Positions 8,542-16,913 of a stretch of DNA of 22,500 nt are shown here, one piece after another. Both the position numbers and the translations under genes were made by a program. Origin of the DNA: Zelonia costaricensis (lineage: Eukaryota > Euglenozoa > Kinetoplastea > Trypanosomatida > Trypanosomatidae); contig JASAOO010003441.1 of NCBI GenBank assembly GCA_030849075.1, forward strand, positions 1 to 22,500, read 5' to 3'. The notes under the pieces were generated by a model that was given only the letters and a program-made list of their open reading frames with translations, made no database searches and was not told the origin of the DNA. How positions within the stretch are numbered: position 1 is the stretch's first letter; every line of letters starts with the position of its first letter.

Positions 8542-9338
8542 ACCGTTGAATTTGCTTTCGTGTTTTGTGCTTTGGGTTCGGCTTCGCCTTTGCTCACGTT
8601 GGGCAAAGTGTGAATGCCACAGCAAAAGCACTGGGTTTTTCGCTTCTCTTTTCTTTCAGACTTCAGACGCCATCGCGATTGCACTCCGTCACCTCGCGCC
8701 TCGTGCGGGAACAAGTGCGTACCGCTCTGTATTTTTCTTCTCTTCCCTTCTCCCATGGGCACGTGACGGGTGCCGAATGCACGGGCTAGGTTTCTCTTCC
8801 TCTTCCACTTTTCGGACAGGTCACAACCCGTGTGGCGGTTTTCCTCTCCAAGGCGATGCAAGGCTCTCCTCACACCGGTACCTTGCCGCACCTTCATCAA
8901 AAAAGGAGCGCACTGAATTGACAAGACAAAACAGTTGCAGGAGTGAGTTTGCGGGCCAGCATTGCTGTTGTTGGCTGGGCTCTCAAATGCGACTTCGTGA
9001 GGGTTCTTCACTTCCGCAAACATGCATTTTTTTTTTTTCAAAGCCTTTCAGCTCCCAGGCTTCGTTATCGTCCCTAAGTGGAGGCTTTACCTCTTGCTAT
9101 CCACGCCCTTTCTGCTCCGCCCCTGTTCGATGTACGGCGCCTGCCCCACAGCTTTCCACCACAAGGGCCCTAGAACTTTTGTAGGCCTGCCTTCCACTCG
9201 GGCAGCACTCATTTCCGAAACTTTCTTTTCCACACACACACACGCTTCAACACACCACTTTATCGCCGCCCTCTCGAGTGTGTCAACTGCGCCGCCAGAG
9301 TGAGCTGTCACCGCGCGAGAAGATAAAACGTCAGCCAG
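8542..9338. other. Spacer upstream of the phosphoglycerate dehydrogenase gene
   Basis: This is 3' UTR of the 271-aa gene plus 5' UTR of the dehydrogenase. It holds CT-rich patches (8640-8665, 8738-8755, 8792-8812), an 11-T run near 9027 and a CA repeat near 9231-9244. The reading frames crossing it are Phe/Ser/Cys-rich translations of pyrimidine tracts. No gene is seen. Confidence 0.6.
9223..9278 (+). promoter_or_regulatory. Possible spliced-leader acceptor for phosphoglycerate dehydrogenase
   Basis: A weak pyrimidine tract (CTTTCTTTTCC, then a CA repeat, then CGCCGCCCTCTC) is followed by AG at 9277-9278. The leader would be 60 nt and ATG-free. A CAG at 9203-9205 after a longer CT-rich stretch is an alternative. 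Confidence 0.35.
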
Positions 9339-10565
9339 ATGAAGCCTGTCGTCGTGGACCCGCCGTACCACGCCCTCTTGCTGGAGGGCGTCAACCCGGC
9401 TGCGAAGGAGCTGCTGGAGTCGAAGGGGTGCGTGGTGGAGGCCGTGCCGAGCGCGCTGCCGATGGAGGTGCTCCTCGAGAAGATCAAGGATGTGCACTTT
9501 CTCGGGATCCGCAGCAAGACGCAGGTGACTGAAGAGGTGCTCGAGGCGGCACCAAAGCTCCTCGCCATCGGTTGCTTCTGCATTGGAACGAACCAGGTTG
9601 ACCTGAACTACGCGAACAAGCGCGGCGTGGTTGTGTTCAACTCCCCGTTTGCGAACACTCGCAGTGTGGCCGAGCTCGTTATTGGCGAGATCATTTCTCT
9701 CTCACGAAAGGTCACACAGCGCAGCGAGGAGGTCCATCGCGGTGTCTGGAACAAAACACACATTGGCTGCTACGAGGTGCGCGGCAAGACGCTCGGCATT
9801 ATCGGCTACGGCCACATCGGCTCGCAGGTGGGTGTGCTGGCGGAGTCTCTCGGTATGAACGTCATTTTCTACGACGTGGTGCCGACCTTGGTGCTGGGCA
9901 ACGCGACGAAGTTCACGCACGTGAACGACTTGCTTACCGTGTCCGACTTCGTAACCATTCATGTGCCAGAGACGGACATTACGAAGGGTATGATTGGCGA
10001 AGAGCAGATCCGGCTCATGAAGCAGGGCGCCTACTTCATCAACGCTAGCCGCGGCACCATCGTCGACCTGGAGGCACTGGCCAAGGCTCTCCGCGAGGGG
10101 CACCTCGCCGGTGCCGCGATCGATGTGTACCCAGCGGAGCCGGGGTCCAACAAGGAGCTGCACAAGACACCGCTGCAGGGCATCCCCAACGTGATTTTGA
10201 CGCCGCATGTGGGCGGGTCGACGTGCGAGGCGCAGGCGTCCATCGGCGCCGAGGTTGGCTCGGCTCTCGCCCACTTCGTGACGAACGGCACCACCGCTGG
10301 TGCAGTGAACTTTCCGCAGCTCGTGCCGCCGCCGGTGAACAAGGCGAACTTCCGCATCACCAACGTGCACCTGAACATTCCCGGCGCGCTCAAGGATATC
10401 AACAAGATCGCCGTCGACCTGGACTGCAACATCGGCATGCAGTTTTTGTCGACCTACAAGGCAATCGGCTACCTCATCATGGACGTGGACAAGGACGTGG
10501 CCACCGAGCTGCGCGACCGCATTGCCGCACTCGACTGCAGCATGCGCACGCTGATTATTCGCTGA
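9339..10565 (+). CDS. PGDH: D-3-phosphoglycerate dehydrogenase (408 aa)
   Basis: This enzyme oxidises 3-phosphoglycerate to 3-phosphohydroxypyruvate with NAD, the first step of the phosphorylated serine pathway. The length (408) fits the short bacterial-type SerA form (E. coli about 410) rather than the longer vertebrate form. The nucleotide-binding motif is GYGHIG at 156-161. The expected catalytic residues of the D-2-hydroxyacid dehydrogenase family are present: R238 (NASRG), E267 (PAEP) and H290 (TPHVGGST). W137 (GVWNK) is also conserved. A C-terminal ACT domain spans about 338-408. It keeps H344 and N346 (VHLNIPG) and N364 (CNIG), which match the serine-binding residues of SerA, so feedback inhibition by serine is plausible. 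There is no PTS1 (it ends in IIR) and I see no PTS2, so it is probably cytosolic. The ATG at 9339 starts exactly at the family's N-terminus. Confidence 0.95.
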   Translation: MKPVVVDPPYHALLLEGVNPAAKELLESKGCVVEAVPSALPMEVLLEKIKDVHFLGIRSKTQVTEEVLEAAPKLLAIGCFCIGTNQVDLNYANKRGVVVFNSPFANTRSVAELVIGEIISLSRKVTQRSEEVHRGVWNKTHIGCYEVRGKTLGIIGYGHIGSQVGVLAESLGMNVIFYDVVPTLVLGNATKFTHVNDLLTVSDFVTIHVPETDITKGMIGEEQIRLMKQGAYFINASRGTIVDLEALAKALREGHLAGAAIDVYPAEPGSNKELHKTPLQGIPNVILTPHVGGSTCEAQASIGAEVGSALAHFVTNGTTAGAVNFPQLVPPPVNKANFRITNVHLNIPGALKDINKIAVDLDCNIGMQFLSTYKAIGYLIMDVDKDVATELRDRIAALDCSMRTLIIR

Positions 10566-11762
10566 TTCCGCAGAAAGAGCAGGCGTCAATGGAATTGTTG
10601 GGCGGGCCAAGACGGAAAGGAAAGAGGGAGCTGCGGCGGTGCATCGTTATCAGCGCTGCCACTCGTCTCAAAAGTCGGGTCGCTTGCCTGTGCCGAACGC
10701 GCCATCAGCACGACAAGCGGTTGCATTCTCGTTGCGTAAGTAACTTGAAAGTGCCGCAGGGTCTGTGGCTGTGTGGCATCACGCTTTGCCGATCGTATTG
10801 AGTCTCTTCTCTTCTCGTTTTACCCCTTACACGTAGGTGCTCAACCTCGAAAAGCCACTGCGGTTTTTTTTTTTTTGTCAAGGCTCCCATTTGTGATTTC
10901 TCGCCGAAGTACTGGACGTTGTCGTTCTTGCTTCAACGCTCTCCCGCCAAGGAAAAAAAAAAAGCTCCGTGCGCGTCGCGAGCGCAACGTTTTCTTTTTC
11001 TGAAAGGAGAGCGAAGTCTTCTCCGTTTCCTCCTTTTTCGTTTCGCGTCTCTCTTTCTCTGCGCTCTCTCTATTTCTGTTTTCACGTCTCGCCGCTGCCT
11101 CGCTTCTGTTTCCCCCCACGCAGGCTGAAGCGTGTGACTTGTTACGGCGCGTGCGTCTGTACGAGCGTCGGCAACCTTCCAAGTGACTCACCGTCACCCT
11201 GTTGACCTAACCGAACTGGAGGCGACCGTTCTTCGGCTGTGAATACCGCAATTCGATCAGTTGAACCCGCTCCGTCTGTTTCATTTCTTTTATCTCTGTC
11301 CTTTTGTGTTTGGGAACAGACTCGGAGTTGGGCGAAGTAGCTCTGAGTCGGGTGGGCTAAAAAGCGAAGAAAAGCAAAACTCTCACTCCGAGCGCTGTCG
11401 TGTGGCACGGCCGCGATGCACGGCGGCTTCCTTCATCGGCGCCTGGGCAGGGGCTGGCGTTGGTGCTCAAGCACACTCCCGCGTCCTGAGGCAAAGCATC
11501 CGTGCTGCCCTTTGCAGCCTCCAGCGAATATAATCACTCCGTCTCTGCCGCCGCCGGCTCCTTGGCAGTGCGAGAGAGAAAAAAAAAAGAAAACTCCTGC
11601 TTCTCCTCGTCTCCGGGCTCAACGTCCACGTCTGCACAGCTCATCGTTTTTTTTTCTCCCCCAGCAACACCACAATCTTAGTTTCCACAGACGATCCCAC
11701 TGCGCTGCTCCACTTGTTTTTTCCTCTTCCATTCATCTCTCTCTCTCTCCAGCACCGTCGCC
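10566..11762. other. Spacer between the dehydrogenase and transaminase genes
   Basis: A 1.2-kb spacer rich in homopolymers: a T-run at about 10863-10876, A-runs near 10951 and 11579, and another T-run near 11647. A long CT-rich tract (about 11010-11120) ends in CAG at 11121-11123, which is a strong splice-acceptor candidate far (640 nt) from the next ATG. Frames crossing the region are low-complexity Phe/Ser/Arg translations. No gene is supported. Confidence 0.6.
11713..11752 (+). promoter_or_regulatory. Predicted spliced-leader acceptor for the transaminase
   Basis: The tract TTGTTTTTTCCTCTTCC followed by CTCTCTCTCTCTCC leads into AG at 11751-11752, just 10 nt before the ATG. Alternatives are AG at 11663-11664 after a T9CTCCCCC tract (98-nt leader) and the longer-tract AG at 11122-11123. 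Confidence 0.5.
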
Positions 11763-12908
11763 ATGCCGCCGATTAAGAAGCCGATTCTCTTCACCCCGGG
11801 TCCGTTGATGACCTCGGAGACGGTGAAGGAGGCGATGATGACGGACTATGCAGGACGTGACCGCCGCTTCATGGATGCCGTCAAGTCCGTCCGCGCCGAT
11901 CTGCTGTCCATTGTCGGACTCGACGCCAAGGAGTGGGTGTGCATTCTCCAGCAGGGTGCCGGCTCGATGGGCATCGAGGCAGCCATCTCGACCATCTTCC
12001 CCGCGAAGGGCGGCAAGTACCTGCTCATAAACTCCGGCAAGTACTCGGAAAAGCAGGGCTACATCGTGGAGAAGCTCAAGCTTCCGATGGTGATGCTGAC
12101 GGTGGGGGAGGGCAAGGAGCTGGACATGGGCGCCCTCGAGGCGATCATCCGTGCCAACCCGGATATCACGAACGTCGGCCTCGTCCAGCACGAGACCAGC
12201 ACGGGGATGGTGTACCCGGCAGAGCAGGTCGCGAAGGTGGTGCGCCGTGAACTACCCAACGCCAAGATCATCATCGACGGCATCAGCGCGTTTGCCGGGA
12301 TAGACTGCGACTACAGCAAGGCCTGTGACGTGCTGGTGGCTGCACCGAACAAGTGCCTCCACAGCGTGCCTGGCATCTCCATTGTCATTGCCCGCCGGGC
12401 CCTCATCGAAGCGTCAAAGGGGCAGGCGCGCAGCGCCACACTCGACCTCTCCATGCAGCTGCAGGCCTTCGACAAGAGTGGGCAGTTCGCCATCACGCCG
12501 CCGGTACATGTTGTCATGGCACTGCAGCAGGCGATTGTAGAGTACAAGCGTGATGGCGGTCTCGCGGGGCGGAAGAAGTCCTACCGCGCCAAGGCGCGCC
12601 TCGTGCGCCAGGCCGTGAGGGAGATGGGCTTCACGCTCTTCCTCGACGACAGCAAGCCCTGCTGCGCCGACGTCGTCGTGTGCGTCGATATGCCTACCGA
12701 CCCGCGATGGAACTTCATGAAGTTCTACACCTACCTCAACGAACGCGGGCTGATCATCTACCCCGGCAAGGCCTCGCACGCCGAGACGTTCCGCTTTGGC
12801 ATCATCGGCCACGTTTCAATGCAGGACTTCGACACCCTCATGAAGTGCTCCAAGAAGGCCCTCAAGTCAATGGGCATTGAGCGCCTGCAGACGAAGAGCA
12901 AGCTGTAG
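11763..12908 (+). CDS. 2-aminoethylphosphonate:pyruvate transaminase-like, glycosomal (381 aa)
   Basis: A PLP-dependent class V aminotransferase. The closest family by motif is 2-aminoethylphosphonate:pyruvate transaminase (PhnW/AEPT), which interconverts 2-aminoethylphosphonate plus pyruvate and phosphonoacetaldehyde plus alanine. Family marks are TPGPLMTS at 11-18, the RD(R)RF element near 32-36, QGAGSMGIEA at 64-73, D172 (PLP ring nitrogen), K197 (NKCLHSVPG, Schiff-base lysine), KGQARSATLDL at 219-229, TPPVHV at 245-250 and YPGKASHAETFRFG at 333-346, with R344 as substrate carboxylate arginine. Length matches bacterial enzymes (about 365-370) plus a C-terminal extension ending in Ser-Lys-Leu. 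SKL is the canonical PTS1 signal for import into the glycosome. Phosphonoacetaldehyde specificity is inferred; alanine-glyoxylate or phosphohydroxypyruvate activity cannot be excluded. It follows PGDH in the same transcription unit. Confidence 0.88.
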   Translation: MPPIKKPILFTPGPLMTSETVKEAMMTDYAGRDRRFMDAVKSVRADLLSIVGLDAKEWVCILQQGAGSMGIEAAISTIFPAKGGKYLLINSGKYSEKQGYIVEKLKLPMVMLTVGEGKELDMGALEAIIRANPDITNVGLVQHETSTGMVYPAEQVAKVVRRELPNAKIIIDGISAFAGIDCDYSKACDVLVAAPNKCLHSVPGISIVIARRALIEASKGQARSATLDLSMQLQAFDKSGQFAITPPVHVVMALQQAIVEYKRDGGLAGRKKSYRAKARLVRQAVREMGFTLFLDDSKPCCADVVVCVDMPTDPRWNFMKFYTYLNERGLIIYPGKASHAETFRFGIIGHVSMQDFDTLMKCSKKALKSMGIERLQTKSKL

Positions 12909-13275
12909 GGCCCACCGCCGCCGCATATGGCGTCCAGGGAGAAGTTGGCACCCCGTACGAGGTGAATTCGCGCAAGACACGACGGCGCCGGTGAGAGTCG
13001 TGTTTTCGTTGACGCCGTCAGCGAAGGAACGAGACGAGAGGGTACGAGGGACGTGACGGGAGGGGGTAGGGGTGGGTGGGGCGGTGCGTCTCTGCGGGGG
13101 CCTCTCACAAAGAGCTCTCGAGCGAGTGCGGCTTGTCCCCCCCCCTCCCCGCGCCGTGTGCTTGCTTGCGTATTGCTTGCCAGCCCAGTCTCCTCCGACG
13201 CGGAATTCTCTCATCCATTTTTCCAAGCCCCCCTTTCTGGCGCTCGCCCGCCGCTCCTCTGTGTCTTTCTTTGTG

Positions 13276-13293
13276 GCTTGCTTGCTTGCTTGC
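13276..13293 (+). repeat. Short (CTTG)n repeat
   Basis: Four copies of the tetranucleotide CTTG in a row lie within a pyrimidine-rich block of the large spacer. It is a simple sequence repeat with no evident function. Confidence 0.7.
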
Positions 13294-14859
13294 ACTCGTC
13301 GGCCTCCCCTAACTCCACTTTGTGTCGTTTCACTTCTCCCGCATCGTACACGCTTTGCGGTCGTGCACCTCCTCCATCTTCTGTTAAGGGGGCTCTCTGT
13401 TCCCCTCGCTTATCGCTTCACTTCCTCCCCCTCCTCGCGCCCTCGTCTCACTTAACTCCCTCCCTTCATGCTCTGGTCTTTTTTTGTTGTATCAGCTCAG
13501 GGCCCCGTCCCAAGCGACCCGCCTGCGTCACTATCGAGCCGCTCGCGTGGCGTGGGCTGCATATGTGTGAGAGGGGTGCCCTGTGGCGAGGTGAGGAGTC
13601 GAAACTACTGTTTACTTGTCTTTTGCTCCATCTCTCTAGCGTGTGTCTTCGATTCATGCCGTGTTGCGTGTGCCGGCACACAAACTCACGCAAAGAAAAC
13701 TCAGCTGTGCTGCGAGGACAGGGAACTGGGCTCGGGGGAGGGGGGACCGGCGAGGAAAGGAGAGGAGGGGGTGCACGCACCTTCCAAAACTCTTGGTTTT
13801 CTGGTAGCGCAGGCGCTCGTGGCACTGGCAATGTGGCCATTGCCACGTCTGCGCAACACCCAGCGCGGACCGCGTGGGGGTGAGGCAGTCGCTGCCGCTG
13901 CCCGTACCGACGAGACACGCCTGGCGGCAACGGGCACACGTGCAGCCCCGCTTTCCTCCCTCTTGCGTCCGCTTCTTTGCGCGCCGCCCCACCTCCACTG
14001 GCGCTTTTCCCTCTCCCCCCGTTCCCTCGCAGCGCATGCTCTACTTCCTGTCTGTGTCTGGTCCAGGGGCGAGATCGGCAGGAGAAGCGCAGGGCCCCGA
14101 CACGTCCACACAAGAGCCGAAATCACGTGTCACCTGTTGACAGGAGTGTGAGGCCAGCGGCAGCGGTCGCCACCAGCAATGGCCGTTGCTGGGTCAGGGG
14201 TTGGTGGGCGCGGGCAGCCTCAACAAAAAAAAAAAAAGAAAAGCCCGAGAAGACATCAGGAAAAAGAGAAGACAGTGTGAGGAGTGCAACAGCGCGATGC
14301 TGTGCCAACACAGGAAGGGGGCGTTGTGCCGCCTCGGTACGGCCCTTGCGGCTCGTCGTTCTGGCCGCCCCCGTTCGGCAAACGCGTCCTTCAGAAGGGT
14401 GGCGAGCACGACCAAACGGGCGCGTAGCGTCGTGATGCGTGTCAAGCGTGCCCGCTGGGTGGCTCGCAAGGGAGCAGCACGCATTGCTGAGGCGCTGCTC
14501 GGAGCGCTGTGCAGCGACGGAGCTCCTGCATCTGATCCTTTTGCCACCGCCTGCGCATCCTGCGTGTCTCACTTCCCTGCTGTTACGGGTGCCCCCCTTT
14601 TTTTTTCCTTTTGTGTGTGCCGCGTCCCATTTCACGGCTGCGTGGGTGCAGCACTGCCACCACCACCTCGTTCACATCGCGCCGGCGAGGTTCGTGTGGG
14701 TGCGCGCGTGCATTGTCGTGCCGTTCGATCACCACCAACACCCCCTCCCCCTCAACCCCCTCTCCCCCGCCTCACCCCGTTGCGCTCCTTCCGCAGGGGT
14801 GGAAGCAGCACAGCACCGACCCGACTGCCCCGCCGTCTAGGCACCGGTCCCCGCTCTCT

Positions 14860-14897
14860 GTCCCTGTATCTCCCCTCCCCACCTTTCCTCCTCCCAG
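14860..14897 (+). promoter_or_regulatory. Predicted spliced-leader acceptor for the PTEN-like gene
   Basis: The CT-rich stretch CTCCCCTCCCCACCTTTCC plus CTCCTCCC ends in AG at 14896-14897. The resulting 209-nt leader contains no ATG before 15107, which supports both the acceptor and the start. A second candidate AG lies at 14795-14796. Confidence 0.55.
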
Positions 14898-15106
14898 GCG
14901 GGGCTCCTCACGAGGGGGAGAGGTCTTCGGGATCGTTGCGATTCTCCATCTCCGTTTTGCGTGCTCTTAACGTGCTTTGCGCCTCCGCACGTTCGCGGAC
15001 ACGGCGCTGCCTTGTTGCTGCCCGGCGGCGCACGTACGTGGGCACACCGCCTGCGACGCGGCTGCGTATCGGCGTGTAGTGATTCCTACGAGAGCCGCTC
15101 GGCGCG

Positions 15107-16123
15107 ATGAAGTCGGCTCGCTACCTTGTCAGCAAGAAGAAGCTGCGCACGGTCGACAAGGGCGTGCCGCAGGGGTCGGTTGACCTCGACCTCACCGAGA
15201 TCCACCCCGGCCTCGTGTGCATGGGCTACCCCGCCTGTGGTGTGGAGGCGCTGTACCGCAATAAGTACAGCGATGTGCTGCGCTACCTCGACTACAAGTA
15301 CGGTGATGCCTACATGGTCTACAACCTCTGCCGCGAGGCGGCGTACCACTACAGCCCCGACAAGTTCCACGGCCGTGTACACTGCTTCCCTTTCTTCGAC
15401 CACGCCGCCGCCCCGCTGCGGCTCATGCCGGCATTCGTGAAGGATGCCGCGGCATACCTCACGGCCCACCCTGGCAGCACCGCCGTCATCCACTGCAAGG
15501 CGGGCAAGGGGCGCACCGGGGTGATGGCGTGCTGCCTGCTGCTCGCCCGCGAGCCCCGCTTCGCGCAGTCCGCCGACGCCGTCATGGCCTACTACGGCGA
15601 GAAGCGGACGCGCGATGGCAAGGGTCTCACGGTGCCGAGCCAGCGCCGCTCCGTCGCATACTACGCCCAGCTTCTGCGCGACTACGGTGGCGAGGTGCCG
15701 CCGACCATGCCGATCATCAGCCTGCGCCGCATTCGCCTCGTGGCCGTGCCGCGCCGGTGGTCCCTGCACACGTTCAAGCTCTTCGTGGACGGCGATGAGG
15801 AGCCGATCGTCGCCTCGCGGCTGCACGAGAGCGGCAGGGATGGGAGCGTCGCCATGACACGCAGCACCACCACGGCGCGGACTGGGGCGGAGGTGGTCAG
15901 CGTGTCGCTCACATGCGACGCAGAGCCGCGGCTGCGGCACCTCTCCGGCGACCTGCGCTTTGAGTTTCTCGGCTCCGGCGGCACCCTGCTGGGGGCGCTG
16001 TCGATCCACACACTCTTCGTCCAAACCGGGTACCCTGGCACCGGCGTGGACAAGCTGGCGAAGGAGTGCGGCGAGGACTGCCGCGTGGAGCTGGACTATG
16101 CAACGGAGCCGCCGCTGCCGTGA
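15107..16123 (+). CDS. PTEN: PTEN-like phosphoinositide 3-phosphatase (338 aa)
   Basis: Predicted to remove the 3-phosphate from PtdIns(3,4,5)P3, opposing PI3-kinase signalling at membranes. The N-terminal VSKKKLRTVDKG (8-19) matches the basic PtdIns(4,5)P2-binding stretch that precedes the catalytic domain in PTEN. The phosphatase P-loop is HCKAGKGRTG at 129-138, with catalytic C130 and R136 and both lysines that give PTEN its preference for acidic lipid. A general-acid Asp lies at 98 (FFDHAAAP). The TI-loop region (YGEKRTRDGKGLTVPSQRR, 163-181) is nearly the human motif. Residues about 200-335 fit a C2 domain. It lacks the long regulatory C-terminal tail and PDZ ligand of human PTEN (403 aa), so it is a minimal form. 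The start at 15107 is the only ATG after the predicted acceptor. Specificity is inferred from motif identity. Confidence 0.93.
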   Translation: MKSARYLVSKKKLRTVDKGVPQGSVDLDLTEIHPGLVCMGYPACGVEALYRNKYSDVLRYLDYKYGDAYMVYNLCREAAYHYSPDKFHGRVHCFPFFDHAAAPLRLMPAFVKDAAAYLTAHPGSTAVIHCKAGKGRTGVMACCLLLAREPRFAQSADAVMAYYGEKRTRDGKGLTVPSQRRSVAYYAQLLRDYGGEVPPTMPIISLRRIRLVAVPRRWSLHTFKLFVDGDEEPIVASRLHESGRDGSVAMTRSTTTARTGAEVVSVSLTCDAEPRLRHLSGDLRFEFLGSGGTLLGALSIHTLFVQTGYPGTGVDKLAKECGEDCRVELDYATEPPLP

Positions 16124-16162
16124 GGTGAGCTGCTCCCCTCAACCCTCCTCTGTTTGTGTACG

Positions 16163-16166
<4 letters not shown>

Positions 16167-16200
<34 letters not shown>
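16167..16200 (+). repeat. (TG)17 dinucleotide repeat
   Basis: An uninterrupted 34-bp TG run starts 43 bp after the PTEN-like stop codon, hence in its 3' UTR. It is likely length-polymorphic between strains. In RNA it would read UGUGUG, a sequence favoured by several RNA-binding proteins. Confidence 0.95.
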
Positions 16201-16203
<3 letters not shown>

Positions 16204-16770
16204 CCCCGCCATCTCTCCAGCGTTCCCCTGCGCGCGTATTCGTTGTTTCTCGTGTCGCCCCTGCGTGTGCGTACTGCTGCTCATGTCGCACACGCCGCTC
16301 CCCAGCGCACCAGGAAAAAAACGGACCTGACGGTATTCAGCAAGTCCCGCCCCCCTCCCAAAGCCCGAACTGCGGCTCTTCCGAGCGGCAGGTCAAGATG
16401 CGAAGGGCGTCGAAGCGCTTCTGTGAGAGAGCCACACGTAGCTCTCTCCCCCTCTCCTCTCACGCTCCCGCGTCCTGCCGCCCTCCTGTAGACAAGGCTT
16501 GCGGCGGTGCGCTCCGCGACAATCCTCTCCACATCCAAAGACACACAATAAACAGAAACACAATACAGAGGCTCCGCGACGTCCGTAGTACGTAGTGGAA
16601 ATGGTCTGGACACATGTGGCCGGCCGTCGCCGCCTCCCCTCACCCCCACCGTCCCACGTTCAGATGCGTCCGCGAAAAAAATGTGCTGCCACGTTTGCCG
16701 TGACATCACTGTCGCCCTTTCTCGTTGTGTCTCTGTCGCACTTCCACCAACAAGCTTCCTCCACGCCAAT

Positions 16771-16822
16771 CGTCTCTCACCTGCGTCATTGCTCTCTCTC
16801 GCCTCGCCGCTGACCCACGTAG
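16771..16822 (+). promoter_or_regulatory. Predicted spliced-leader acceptor for the TYW2-like gene
   Basis: The tract CGTCTCTCACCTGCGTC and GCTCTCTCTCGCCTCGCC lead to GTAG with AG at 16821-16822. The leader would be 91 nt, ATG-free, and would include the CA repeat. Confidence 0.5.
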
Positions 16823-16856
16823 GTCTGCAACCCTCTGCGAAGGCGACTCGCACAAG

Positions 16857-16876
16857 CACACACACACACACACACA
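16857..16876 (+). repeat. (CA)10 dinucleotide repeat
   Basis: A 20-bp CA run lies 37 bp upstream of the TYW2-like ATG, inside its predicted 5' leader. It is complementary to the TG run about 700 bp upstream on the same strand. Confidence 0.9.
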
Positions 16877-16913
16877 TACGAACTCACCGAAAACGGCGAA
16901 GGCTGCATCAGCG

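Larger units (their letters stand above)
12909..15106. other. Large 2.2-kb spacer between transaminase and PTEN-like genes
   Basis: The largest gap in the window. It holds several CT-rich tracts (13127-13150, 13225-13475, 13985-14045, 14729-14790, 14860-14897), the last two preceding the PTEN-like gene. It also has G-rich patches (13061-13082, 13733-13772), a (CTTG)n run, an 8-bp hairpin at 13826-13845 and an A13 run near 14224. Open frames of up to about 297 codons cross it but overlap on both strands, are Arg/Cys/Pro-rich and show no domain. The third-position bias expected for this genome is weak. I do not call a gene. Confidence 0.55.
16124..16913. other. Spacer between PTEN-like and TYW2-like genes
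   Basis: It contains a (TG)17 run at the start, CT-rich patches near 16441-16465 and 16771-16810, and a (CA)10 run just before the TYW2-like start. Frames crossing it are translations of the repeats. No gene is seen. Confidence 0.6.

Noticed and set aside
9231..9244. CA repeat upstream of the dehydrogenase as a CRISPR or satellite repeat
   Set aside because: A short dinucleotide run only; simple sequence common in these spacers.
9702..10610. 302-codon open frame on the minus strand
   Set aside because: Antisense to phosphoglycerate dehydrogenase; no independent domain.
13053..13883. 276-codon plus-strand frame in the large spacer
   Set aside because: It translates pyrimidine tracts into Ser/Pro/Leu/Cys low complexity. 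Sampled codons show no strong G/C third-position bias and overlapping frames exist on both strands.
14186..15079. 297-codon Arg/Ala-rich plus-strand frame
   Set aside because: The first codon is TTG and the frame crosses an A13 run. It covers the predicted splice acceptors of the PTEN-like gene and shows no domain. The internal ATG at 14297 gives an Arg-rich product I cannot support.
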